Positions 35,815-43,270 of a stretch of 56,513 nucleotides of DNA are shown in pieces. How positions within the stretch are numbered: position 1 is the first letter of the stretch; each line of letters opens with the position of its first letter. The stretch comes from Edaphobacter aggregans (GTDB taxonomy: Bacteria; Acidobacteriota; Terriglobia; Terriglobales; Acidobacteriaceae). The stretch covers positions 1 to 56,513 of the forward strand of contig DZDJ01000018.1 in NCBI GenBank assembly GCA_022736715.1, given 5' to 3'. A program made the translations under genes and the position numbers. A model generated the notes under the pieces. That model had not been told where the DNA came from and ran no database searches. It was given only the letters and a program-made list of their open reading frames with translations.

Positions 35815-36699
35815 GTGCCTTCCTCGTCTGCCACTACGGATGTCTGTAAACTGCGTATTGCCGCCATCCGCTTTTTGAATCCGGCTCCGCTGATGTGGGA
35901 CTTTGAACATCTCCCTTTTGCAGAGGAGCTAAAGCAGCGCTATCTGCTCCACGAAACCATGCCATCGCAGTGCGCTGCGGAACTGGCGGCAGGCAACGCC
36001 GATGCAGGGCTGATTCCGATTGCAGCGTATGCCACCACTCCGGGGCTGGCGATTGTGCCAGGCTGCGTGATTGCCTCGCTGGATCATGTGCGGTCGATTC
36101 TGCTGGTAGTGAAGGACCCGGAAAGTCTGGATGCGGTGCAAACTGTGGCAACGGACACCTCTTCACGCAGTTCGCTGGCATACGCGCAGATTCTTTTCCG
36201 CAAATTTCTAGGGCTTGCGCCGGAGTTTCTTCCGCATCCACCGGACCTGGAAGCGATGCTCCGGAAAGCCGATGCGGCGCTGCTGATTGGCGATCCTGCG
36301 CTGCTGGCACTGGAGAACCGCGCTGCGATTGAGGAGCGGGCCGGAGCATGCTACCAGTGGATTGACCTGGCGGCAGAGTGGCATTCGCACACAGGACTGC
36401 CGTGGGTAGCGGCCTTCTGGGCTGTGAGACCGGAAGCATTCGATCGCTGCGGAATCAGCGCATCGCAGTTTGTGGCCGACATGCAGCGCTCGCGCGACAA
36501 TGGCCTGGCGCATATTGAAGATGTCGTCCAGGAATGGACGCAGCGCATTGCCCTGCCCGCTGTGACCATCCGCCACTACCTGACACAGAACATCCACTAC
36601 AGAATGGATGACGCATGTATGGAAGCAATGCAGCTCTTCTACCGCTATGCGGCAGAATGCGGAGCACTGCCGCAGTCTCCGCCACTGCGTATGTTGTAA
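35815..36699 (+). CDS. mqnA: Chorismate dehydratase MqnA
   Basis: MqnA makes 3-enolpyruvylbenzoate from chorismate for the futalosine menaquinone route. The product shows KLRIAAIRFLNPAPLMWDFE, CAAELAAGNADAGLIPIAAYA, then TDTSSRSSLAYAQIL and DAALLIGDPALLA, the periplasmic-binding-protein-like fold of this family. The start is uncertain: GTGs at 35815 and 35797 and a TTG at 35782 are all in frame and none has a good ribosome site. The conserved region begins after all three. No other mqn gene is in the window. Confidence 0.88.
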   Translation: MPSSSATTDVCKLRIAAIRFLNPAPLMWDFEHLPFAEELKQRYLLHETMPSQCAAELAAGNADAGLIPIAAYATTPGLAIVPGCVIASLDHVRSILLVVKDPESLDAVQTVATDTSSRSSLAYAQILFRKFLGLAPEFLPHPPDLEAMLRKADAALLIGDPALLALENRAAIEERAGACYQWIDLAAEWHSHTGLPWVAAFWAVRPEAFDRCGISASQFVADMQRSRDNGLAHIEDVVQEWTQRIALPAVTIRHYLTQNIHYRMDDACMEAMQLFYRYAAECGALPQSPPLRML

Positions 36700-36730
36700 G
36701 TGTGATGTCAGGAAAGCAAGTGCCCCCGTC

Positions 36731-36828
36731 GGTATAGAGGGAACATGATGCCCTGAAATGGCCTTTCCCTCAGGAAAAAGCCATCCTGCATGTCCCTGGA
36801 AACTTCACGAAAACTGGAGAACCGCTAC
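36731..36828 (-). repeat. Repeat family 2, copy b (truncated, inverted)
   Basis: Read on the minus strand it starts AGCGGTTCTCCAGTTTTCGT, as copy a does, and continues with ATGCAGGATGGCTTTTTCC and CAGGGCATCATGTTCCCTC. It lacks the other terminal arm (AACTGGAAAACCGC is replaced by ACCGACGGGGGC), so one end is lost. It lies between convergent mqnA and kduI and abuts repeat family 1. Confidence 0.82.
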
Positions 36829-36949
36829 AAAGCAAAAGCAGAGAGTGTACGGCGAAGCCGCAGGCCTTGAGCCGGCGCGGCCAGCAGGGAGCGGCGGCCG
36901 GCCCCTGCAAAAGGGATACTCCTCTCAGTAACCCTGCTTTTGCCTTAGC
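36829..36949 (-). repeat. Repeat family 1, copy c (inverted), reaching into kduI
   Basis: On the minus strand it reads CTAAGGCAAAAGCAGGGTTA, CTGAGAGGAG, CTTTTGCAGGGGCCGGCCGC, GCCTGCGGCTTCGCCGTAC and ends CTCTGCTTTTGCTTT. The terminal inverted repeat CAAAAGCAG/CTGCTTTTG is intact. Its first bases CTAA contain the TAA stop codon of kduI (36945-36947). Confidence 0.85.
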
Positions 36950-37775
36950 GGATTTCCGCAACCTTGATGGCATCCATATCGTTATAGGCCTGATTTTCTC
37001 CACCCATCCCCCAGCAGAAGGTGTACGCTCTGGTGCCAACGCCGGCGTGCATGGACCATCCGGGTGAAATGACCACCTGCTTATTTGCGACCACAATGTG
37101 ACGGCTCTCCTCAGATGGCCCCATCAGGTGCAGCACCCGGTCCTCCTGCGGAAGATTGAAATAGAAATACACCTCGGAGCGTCGCATGTGCGTATGTGCC
37201 GGCATGGTGTTCCACACACTGCCCGGCATCAACTGCGTAAAGCCCATCACCAACTGGCAACTGCGCACACCTTCCATGTGAATATGCTTGCGAATCTCGC
37301 GCTGATTACATGTTTCGCCGGCACCAAGCGCCAGGCCTTCCAGGTCTTTATTTTTTGAAAGCTGCGTTGGGTACTCCTTGTGCGCCGGATAACTCAGCAG
37401 ATAAAACTCCGCCGGATGCGACGCGTCCGCACTGCTGAAGATCACCTCCGGAGTTCCGCGGCCCACATAAAGACAATCCAGAGTATCGAGATCGTAGGTG
37501 TGTTCTCCTGCACGAATACTGCCCCTGCCGCCGATGTTCAACACGCCCAGTTCGCGTCGCTCCGTAAAGTAGTCCGCGCGCAGTTCAGGACAATTCGGCA
37601 GCGCCAAAGGCCCCGCCAGGGGCACCGCAGAACCAATGATCGTGCGGTCAAGGTCCACATAAACAGCCTCAATTACACCCGGCTTAAAAAGGTCCTCCAC
37701 CAGAAAAGTCTCGCGAAGCTCGTCTGTTGTCATCCTGCTATAGCGGACGCGGTCCGCCATCTGATATATCTTCAT
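36945..37775 (-). CDS. kduI: 5-dehydro-4-deoxy-D-glucuronate isomerase
   Basis: KduI isomerises 5-keto-4-deoxyuronate (from pectin or glycosaminoglycan breakdown) to the diketone taken on by KduD. The 276-residue cupin has the family pattern MKIYQMADRVRYSRMTTDELR, YVGRGTPEVIFSS, MPAHTHMRRSEVYFYFNL with metal-binding His/Glu, and VISPGWSMHAGVGTRAYTF. GAGG lies 5 nt before the ATG at 37775. It follows the GH105 gene by 62 bp, so the two form a uronate-catabolic unit. The stop codon is shared with the edge of a repeat element. Confidence 0.95.
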   Translation of the reverse strand: MKIYQMADRVRYSRMTTDELRETFLVEDLFKPGVIEAVYVDLDRTIIGSAVPLAGPLALPNCPELRADYFTERRELGVLNIGGRGSIRAGEHTYDLDTLDCLYVGRGTPEVIFSSADASHPAEFYLLSYPAHKEYPTQLSKNKDLEGLALGAGETCNQREIRKHIHMEGVRSCQLVMGFTQLMPGSVWNTMPAHTHMRRSEVYFYFNLPQEDRVLHLMGPSEESRHIVVANKQVVISPGWSMHAGVGTRAYTFCWGMGGENQAYNDMDAIKVAEIR

Positions 37776-37837
37776 GCTCACCTCAATCAAAAAATTCCGT
37801 TGCGCCGGACAAGTCTTTCATGGAACCGTATACAAAC

Positions 37838-39031
37838 TCAGTGCACGCCTTTGCCTGCCAGGTTGTGCAATTCCGCGCCTGCCAATAAAAATGCGCCCAC
37901 CCCATAAACATAACTTGAAGTTGGCTTGAAGTCTCCGGGAGCCGCACCGATCGGCTGAATGCAGCCAAGCCGGCCATCTTCATACACGTGCGCAAGCAGC
38001 CCCTTCCAGCCTTTGCGAACCACCGGCATATACGTCTTCTTGTCCAGGATGCCACGGTCAACGCCCCACGCCAGCGCATAGACAAAAAAGGCCGATCCGG
38101 AGACTTCCGGTAGCGGATACTGTTTCGCGTCCAGCAATCCGGGACTCCACAAACCATCTGCCTGCTGCAGTTCCGCAATGCGCGACGCCATCTGCCGGAA
38201 CTGTTCCACATACTTTGCGCGTGCCGGATAGTTTTGCGGCATCGCATCCAGCACCCGCGTCAATCCGCCCATCACCCAGCCATTGCCACGCGACCAGAAA
38301 ATTGGCTTGCCGTTGTCCTGCTTCTTATCGAAGAAGCTGGCGTCGCGGAAATACAGATGCTCTTTCTGGTCATAGAGCAGCCTGGACGTAATCCACCACT
38401 CACGATCCATGTAATCCAGATAGGCCTGGTTGTTGGTCGCCTGGGCAAGCCTGGCCCAGACAGGGGGAGCCATGAACAACGCATCGCACCACCACCACAT
38501 CGGCCTGGCCGGATCATCCGGCATCTTCAGCACCTGGTCAAAGCGCTCCTGAATTGGCCGTATCATGGCCGGATCATGATATTCCGCATACAGCCCCAGA
38601 TACGTCTGCCCCACGGCCTGGTCATCCGCATAAGTGGTGCGGGGGCCGAGCTGCCAGTTAAATTTTTTGCCCATCTCCAGCATGGCCTGTTTGTACTCTG
38701 TATCCGGCAATACTCTGGACGCAGCCATAAAACCGGTGTACAGCGCGGCGAAAGTCCAGTCCTGGCTGAAGTACTGACGAGAGCGCGTCAGTTCCCAGCC
38801 GCCCACCTTGCGCATGGCCTTGTCGATCTCCCTGACCGTCAGCTTTGCGGAAAGATGCTTCGCCAGCGGCGGGGCCGTATCCGGAGCATCCCCTACACCA
38901 GCCCAGCGGTCCGCTGCTTTTGCAGGAGAAACTGCTTCCGAAGCCTTCTGCCCGAAAGCACTGCCCGCCGCTCCAATTGCAAAACAAAGCGCCAGGACCG
39001 TACCACTCTGTATTCTGCGTTGCCACTGCAT
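37838..39031 (-). CDS. Secreted GH105/GH88-family unsaturated glycuronyl hydrolase
   Basis: The 397-residue product has a signal peptide (SGTVLALCFAIGAAGSAFG) and an (alpha/alpha)6-barrel hydrolase domain. WTFAALYTGFMAASRV, YADDQAVGQTYLGLY, WWWCDALFMAPP (the probable catalytic Asp), FWSRGNGWVMGGL and the ending SSYVYGVGAFLLAGAEL match YteR/YesR-like rhamnogalacturonyl hydrolases. It removes the terminal unsaturated uronic acid left by polysaccharide lyases. Together with kduI just downstream it handles pectin-derived uronates. Confidence 0.9.
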   Translation of the reverse strand: MQWQRRIQSGTVLALCFAIGAAGSAFGQKASEAVSPAKAADRWAGVGDAPDTAPPLAKHLSAKLTVREIDKAMRKVGGWELTRSRQYFSQDWTFAALYTGFMAASRVLPDTEYKQAMLEMGKKFNWQLGPRTTYADDQAVGQTYLGLYAEYHDPAMIRPIQERFDQVLKMPDDPARPMWWWCDALFMAPPVWARLAQATNNQAYLDYMDREWWITSRLLYDQKEHLYFRDASFFDKKQDNGKPIFWSRGNGWVMGGLTRVLDAMPQNYPARAKYVEQFRQMASRIAELQQADGLWSPGLLDAKQYPLPEVSGSAFFVYALAWGVDRGILDKKTYMPVVRKGWKGLLAHVYEDGRLGCIQPIGAAPGDFKPTSSYVYGVGAFLLAGAELHNLAGKGVH

Positions 39032-39464
39032 CGTTTTCTCCTGTCGCCTTCCGGTTGACTCTTCGCTATGCGCAAAGACACTCGCTTATCATTCAAAATC
39101 ATTTCTGCATTCGCCATGTTTATGGAATCGTCACAAGAGCAGTCACCGATGATGGCCCCTCTCCTGCTGCGTTCGCCGCGGACACGCTAAAAGTATAAGG
39201 TCTCTCCGCTCAAACAGTCTGAAGCAAACTTATGCAGGAAAGGCCCCTTCCTGGAGCAACAGGTATGCGAAGTCCCCGATAAGGCCATCGCCCCCGCTTT
39301 TGCAATGGTCAGACCAAATCTTGCCCCCAGACAGAACCTCTCTCGTACGCGCCTCCCCGATTCAGATAAAATTCTTCGCAGTTGTAACATCCAGACGGAT
39401 TCTGGATCGTAAACAGTACAGGGCCGTGCAGTAGGACGGCCCACACCCAGGAAAGGATGTACCT
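39032..39464. other. Divergent upstream region of GH105 and the bufferin operon
   Basis: This 433-bp stretch carries the leftward promoter of GH105 and the rightward promoter of the peptide operon. Near 39364 an AT-rich GATAAAAT could be a -10 region for the operon. Apart from the leader hairpin listed separately I see no gene, no repeat copy and no clear operator. Confidence 0.45.
39421..39442 (+). promoter_or_regulatory. 5' leader hairpin of the bufferin precursor gene
   Basis: GGGCCGT (39421-39427) pairs perfectly with ACGGCCC (39436-39442) over an 8-nt loop, ending 22 nt before the precursor ATG. AAAGGA follows it as the ribosome site. It could stabilise the message or modulate translation. 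Confidence 0.45.
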
Positions 39465-39791
39465 ATGAATAGCAACCTGAAGACGCTCCTGTTTACTGCA
39501 GCAGTTTCCGGACTTCTCACCGGAACCGCGGTTCGCGCCCACGCAGCAACCCCGGCAGAAGGTGCCCAGGCCGGGGGCGCACAAACCCAATCTGTTTCGC
39601 AGACGGCCACAAACTCCGCCAGCCTCATCTACACGCAGGACAAGACCGACAAACACTCCTGTAAAGGCAAAAACTCCTGTAAAGGCAAGGGCGGCTGCAA
39701 GAGCAGCGACAACGGCTGCAAAGGCAAGAACTCCTGCAAGGGCAAGGGCGGCTGCGCAACCGACGGCTCCCACATGCCCAAGGCCGTCTAA
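39465..39791 (+). CDS. bufA: Bufferin-type (BufA2-like) metallophore precursor peptide
   Basis: The 108-residue product has a Sec signal peptide (TLLFTAAVSGLLTGTAVRAHA), a Gln/Thr/Ser/Ala-rich spacer, and a core with six cysteines at 66, 72, 78, 85, 91 and 97. The core consists of two identical 13-residue repeats, CKGKNSCKGKGGC, 19 residues apart. Cys-rich exported peptides next to DUF692 and DUF2063 genes are RiPP precursors of the bufferin/Hvf group. In studied members the DUF692 enzyme oxidises Cys to thiooxazole or oxazolone/thioamide groups that bind copper in the periplasm. Which cysteines are modified here is not known. It is the first gene of a four-gene operon. Confidence 0.88.
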   Translation: MNSNLKTLLFTAAVSGLLTGTAVRAHAATPAEGAQAGGAQTQSVSQTATNSASLIYTQDKTDKHSCKGKNSCKGKGGCKSSDNGCKGKNSCKGKGGCATDGSHMPKAV

Positions 39792-39810
39792 CTTCGCACT
39801 CACGGCAGAG

Positions 39811-39842
39811 GCCCGTTTCCCAACGGGCTCTTCCTCTTTACC
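39811..39842 (+). terminator. Hairpin between precursor and enzyme genes
   Basis: GCCCGTT (39811-39817) and AACGGGC (39822-39828) form a perfect stem with a 4-nt loop, followed by TCTTCCTCTTTA. The interrupted U-tract suggests partial termination, which would make more precursor than enzyme mRNA. Confidence 0.6.
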
Positions 39843-39898
39843 GGGCGGTGATCCGGCACAGGCTCTTCACCGCCCGCTTCCCGCGATCGAGGCACATC

Positions 39899-40771
39899 AT
39901 GGCGGCGAACCGCTTTAATGGATTCACGGATTATGGCATCGGCATCGGCCTGCGCGTCCCCCATTACCAGCACATCCTCACCGAGAGCCCGGTTGTCGGC
40001 TGGTTTGAGGTCATCTCTGAAAACTATATGGTGGATGGCGGCCGCCCGCTCGCTGTGCTCGACCAGATTCTGGAGCAGTACCGCGTCGTCCAGCACGGCG
40101 TCTCCATGTATTTCGGCTCTGCCGACCGCCTGAACAAAGAGCACCTCCGCAGACTCAAAGCGCTCACCCGCCGCACCAGCACCCCCTGGCTCTCAGACCA
40201 TCTCTGCTGGGGCAGCGTTGACGGCCGTTACACGCACGACCTGCTTCCCATGCCGTATACCTGGGAGGCCGTCAAAATCACCGCGGAAAAAGTGCGCCAG
40301 GTGCAGGACTTCCTCGAAATCCCCATCGCCGTGGAAAACGTGAGCAGCTACGCCGAGTTCCACGTCTCCGAAATGACCGAGTGGCAGTTTCTCACCGAAG
40401 TGGTAGAGCGCGCCGACTGCGGCATTCTGCTGGACGTGAACAATATCTACGTCAGTTCCATGAACCACAGCTTCGATCCGCGCGAATACGTTGACTTCGT
40501 CCCTGCCGAACGCGTCGCGCAGATCCATATCGCCGGCCATTCGCACTACCAGAAATACATCCTCGACACGCACGACCACCCGGTCATTGATCCCGTCTGG
40601 AATCTCTACGCGCAGGCCATCGGCCGCTGTGGCCCCACGGCCACCTTGCTGGAATGGGACGACAACATTCCCACCTTTGCCGAGGTCCATGCAGAGGCCC
40701 TGAAGGCCAACCGTTTTCTGGCAGAGGTTACCGCTGCCAGCACCATCCCTGCGATGGAAGGCGCCAAATGA
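39899..40771 (+). CDS. bufB: DUF692 (MNIO) peptide-modifying oxidase
   Basis: The 290-residue product is a TIM-barrel multinuclear non-haem iron oxidase of the MbnB/HvfB/BufB type. Family motifs in order are GIGLRVPHYQHIL, FEVISENYM, HGVSMYFG, SDHLCW, IAVENVSSYAEF, ILLDVNNIYVS, IHIAGHSH, DTHDHPVID and TLLEWDDNIP, whose Glu/His/Asp/Asn residues bind the iron cluster. GAGG stands 6 nt before the ATG at 39899. Its stop overlaps the next start as ATGA. The expected substrate is the cysteine-rich precursor encoded just upstream. Confidence 0.95.
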   Translation: MAANRFNGFTDYGIGIGLRVPHYQHILTESPVVGWFEVISENYMVDGGRPLAVLDQILEQYRVVQHGVSMYFGSADRLNKEHLRRLKALTRRTSTPWLSDHLCWGSVDGRYTHDLLPMPYTWEAVKITAEKVRQVQDFLEIPIAVENVSSYAEFHVSEMTEWQFLTEVVERADCGILLDVNNIYVSSMNHSFDPREYVDFVPAERVAQIHIAGHSHYQKYILDTHDHPVIDPVWNLYAQAIGRCGPTATLLEWDDNIPTFAEVHAEALKANRFLAEVTAASTIPAMEGAK

Positions 40772-41670
40772 GCGGGCTCAAACAACTGCAGCGCCGCATG
40801 GCCGCAGCCGTCATGACGCCGCTCACCCGCAACGATGGCATGAAGGCAAAGACCGCCGATGGCCGCTCCATGCACGCGGAGGCAAAGCAGTTCATCCGGC
40901 CCAACGACCGCCTGTCGTCCTTCGAACGCCTCGAAATCTACAACCAGCAGTACTGGTTCCGTGTGCTGGACGCCATTGCCGACGACTTTCCCGGCCTGCG
41001 CGCCATCGTTGGCGAACGCAAATTCGACCAGCTCTCGCTCGCGTATATGCAGGACTGTCCTTCGCGCTCCTACACACTGCGCAACCTGGGCAGCCACATG
41101 CCCACGTGGCTCCGCAGTCATCCGGAATACACGCAGCCGCAGGAAAAGCTGGCGCTGGACATGGCGCGCCTTGAGTGGGCGCACCTTGAGGCCTTTGATT
41201 CCGCGGACGAGCCAATCGTTGGCCCGGAGGACCTGCTGGAGGTCACGCCGACGACGCGCTTCGGCATTCAGCCACATGTCCGCCTGCTGCAGCTTGCTTA
41301 TCCCGTCGATGACCTGCTCATCAGCTTGCAGAACGATGGCGACCAGCAGGCCGACTCCGCCAGCAACGCTGGCTCTTTGCAGCGCAGGCAGCACCCGGCC
41401 ATCAGGAAAGTGCAAAGCTTCAGGCCGGAGCGCCTCTATCTGGCCGTGCATCGCAAACAGTTCATCGTCTGCTATCGCCGCCTAAGCCCGGAGGCCTTCC
41501 GCCTGCTGCGTTCGCTGCGACAGGGCAACCTGCTCGGCCCGGCGCTGGACCATGCTCTGCGTGGCAGCCGGCTGCGCGAAAACGAGCTCGCCCAGCGGCT
41601 GCAGGAATGGTTTGCCGAATGGGCGCAGATGGGCTGGTTCTGCAAACCGCAACCCAATTCCACACAATAG
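40768..41670 (+). CDS. bufC: DUF2063 partner protein of the MNIO (BufC/HvfC)
   Basis: The 300-residue product starts MSGLKQLQRRMAAAVMTPL and contains RLSSFERLEIYNQQYWFRVLDAIADDFPGL, the DUF2063 signature. LRNLGSHMPTWL, MARLEWAHLEAFD and a C-terminal winged-helix-like part (FRLLRSLRQGNLLGPALDHAL) follow. In the Hvf, bufferin and methanobactin systems such a protein binds the precursor and the MNIO as an obligatory partner. The start codon overlaps the stop of the DUF692 gene by four bases, indicating translational coupling. Confidence 0.92.
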   Translation: MSGLKQLQRRMAAAVMTPLTRNDGMKAKTADGRSMHAEAKQFIRPNDRLSSFERLEIYNQQYWFRVLDAIADDFPGLRAIVGERKFDQLSLAYMQDCPSRSYTLRNLGSHMPTWLRSHPEYTQPQEKLALDMARLEWAHLEAFDSADEPIVGPEDLLEVTPTTRFGIQPHVRLLQLAYPVDDLLISLQNDGDQQADSASNAGSLQRRQHPAIRKVQSFRPERLYLAVHRKQFIVCYRRLSPEAFRLLRSLRQGNLLGPALDHALRGSRLRENELAQRLQEWFAEWAQMGWFCKPQPNSTQ

Positions 41671-41680
41671 ACAGGAACCT

Positions 41681-42151
41681 ATGAAGATCCACTGCATCCG
41701 CTGCTACCAGACATTCCGGCGCGCCAGCTCCAGTCTGCAGTCCCCCTTACTGCTGCTCGTTCGCCTCTACTGGGGATGGCAATTCATGCAAACCGGCTGG
41801 GGCAAGTTGCACCGCATCCCCGGCGTTACGGACTACTTCACACAACTGGGCCTGCCGCTGCCCCACGCCACGGCCATCTTCATTGCCTTGCTCGAATGCG
41901 TCGGTGGCCTGATGCTCATTCTTGGTCTGGCCTCACGGCTGGTCGCGCTTCCGCTCGCCATTGATATGCTCATGGCCTACATCGTGGCAGACCGCGACGC
42001 GCTCGCAGCCTTCTTCAGCGACCCCGGCAAGTTCTACGCGGCCGATCCCTTTACTTTCCTCTTTGCTTCGCTGCTGATCCTCATCTTCGGACCCGGCCGC
42101 TTTGCCGTGGATGCTTTACTCGCCCGGCTTTTGCCCGGCGGTCCACAATAA
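41681..42151 (+). CDS. DoxX family membrane protein of the bufferin operon
   Basis: The 156-residue product has four hydrophobic segments and the DoxX pattern: LLLLVRLYWGWQFMQTGWGK, FTQLGLPLPHATAIFIALLE, VGGLMLILGLASRLVALPLA, and FLFASLLILIFGPGRFAVD. AGGAA lies 5 nt upstream of the ATG at 41681, ten bases after the DUF2063 stop. DoxX proteins are standard companions of DUF692/DUF2063 operons (HvfD position) and may serve as a redox or quinone-linked electron partner, or in export. That role is inferred. Confidence 0.9.
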   Translation: MKIHCIRCYQTFRRASSSLQSPLLLLVRLYWGWQFMQTGWGKLHRIPGVTDYFTQLGLPLPHATAIFIALLECVGGLMLILGLASRLVALPLAIDMLMAYIVADRDALAAFFSDPGKFYAADPFTFLFASLLILIFGPGRFAVDALLARLLPGGPQ

Positions 42152-42190
42152 TCAAAAAATCCAGGGCACGCGCAGTACAATCAACTGTGT

Positions 42191-42805
42191 ATGCTCTGGA
42201 TAAAACGCGCTCTGTCTCTGATCGTACTGGTCACCGTGGCCACCTGCGCCGCCGTGGTTCTGGTCTACTTCACCATTCCAGCCGGCAACACCACGCAGAC
42301 ACACTTTGACACCATCATCGTTCTGGGCTGCCCGGCCCGGCTCAATGGCACTCCCTCGCCCGAAGGCCGCGAGCGCACCCTGGAGGGTGTCCGCGAATAT
42401 CGCGCTGGCGTCGCTCCGCACATCCTCTTCACCGGCGGCGCAGCGCACAACCATCTTGTAGAGGCGCGTGTGCTCGCGCAATTTGCGGAGTCGCACGGCG
42501 TCCCCGCCAGCGCCATTGTGGAAGAAGGCCAGGCGCAGGACACCATCCAGAACGCCTACTACTCCGTGCAGATCATGCAGCAGAATGGCTGGAACTCGGC
42601 CGAGGTCGTCAGTTCGCCCAGCCATCTGCGCCGCGCCAGCCTCATCTTTCGCCACTTTCCGGTGCTATACCACACGCACGCCGCGCATTGGCCGCCAGAG
42701 TATAGCCTCGCCCGTATCCTGACCATCTGGTACGGCGAGGCCACTTACACTGCGCATCTGCGTGTTTTCGGCTTCCGGCACTCACGCTTTTTGCCGGCAC
42801 AGTAG
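42191..42805 (+). CDS. YdcF/DUF218 family protein
   Basis: The 204-residue product has one N-terminal membrane anchor (LSLIVLVTVATCAAVVLVYF) and a DUF218 domain: FDTIIVLGCPARLNGTPS, LFTGGAAHNHLVEARVLAQF, EEGQAQDTIQNAYYSVQIM, SSPSHLRRASLIF. Relatives (SanA, YdcF, ElyC) act in envelope maintenance and antibiotic tolerance, and some bind SAM. It lies 39 bp after the DoxX gene, so it may be transcribed with the peptide operon without belonging to it functionally. Confidence 0.9.
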   Translation: MLWIKRALSLIVLVTVATCAAVVLVYFTIPAGNTTQTHFDTIIVLGCPARLNGTPSPEGRERTLEGVREYRAGVAPHILFTGGAAHNHLVEARVLAQFAESHGVPASAIVEEGQAQDTIQNAYYSVQIMQQNGWNSAEVVSSPSHLRRASLIFRHFPVLYHTHAAHWPPEYSLARILTIWYGEATYTAHLRVFGFRHSRFLPAQ

Positions 42806-42850
42806 CCGACACAGCCTCGCTCACCGTATACTCATGCGTTGCAGGAAACC

Positions 42851-43270
42851 ATGGCAGAAACCACACGCCCCATCCGCGTCCTCGTCGCCAAACCCGGGCT
42901 GGACGGCCATGACCGCGGCGCAAAGGTCATCGCCCGCGCCCTGCGCGATGCCGGCATGGAAGTCATCTACACCGGCCTGCGCCAGACGCCGGAAATGATC
43001 GTCAGCGCCGCCATTCAGGAAGACGCCGACTGCATCGGCCTCTCCATCCTCTCCGGTGCGCACAACGCCATCGTGCCGCGCATCACCGCATTGCTCCGCG
43101 AACGCCACGCGGACGACATTCTGGTCGTCGTCGGAGGCACCATCCCCGAACAGGACATTCCTTTCCTAAAAGAAAATGGCGTGTCCGCCATCTTTGGGCC
43201 GGGCACACCGCTGGAAACCACCGTCGAATTCATCCGCAACAACATCAGGCCGCGCGGCGTCACTCTCTGA
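42851..43270 (+). CDS. Methylmalonyl-CoA mutase small (B12-binding) subunit
   Basis: The 139-residue product is a free-standing cobalamin-binding domain: [20 protein letters not shown] with the DxHxxG motif whose His binds cobalt, [10 protein letters not shown], and [20 protein letters not shown]. It matches the C-terminal domain of methylmalonyl-CoA mutase made as a separate chain. AGGAA lies 4 nt before the ATG at 42851. The large catalytic subunit is not adjacent. The 3' end overlaps the convergent glycosyltransferase gene by 11 bp. Confidence 0.92.
   Translation: MAETTRPIRVLVAKPGLDGHDRGAKVIARALRDAGMEVIYTGLRQTPEMIVSAAIQEDADCIGLSILSGAHNAIVPRITALLRERHADDILVVVGGTIPEQDIPFLKENGVSAIFGPGTPLETTVEFIRNNIRPRGVTL

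Noticed and set aside
36731-36949. Insertion sequence
   Set aside because: The elements are under 130 bp each with no transposase or other coding capacity; they were classed as repeats instead.
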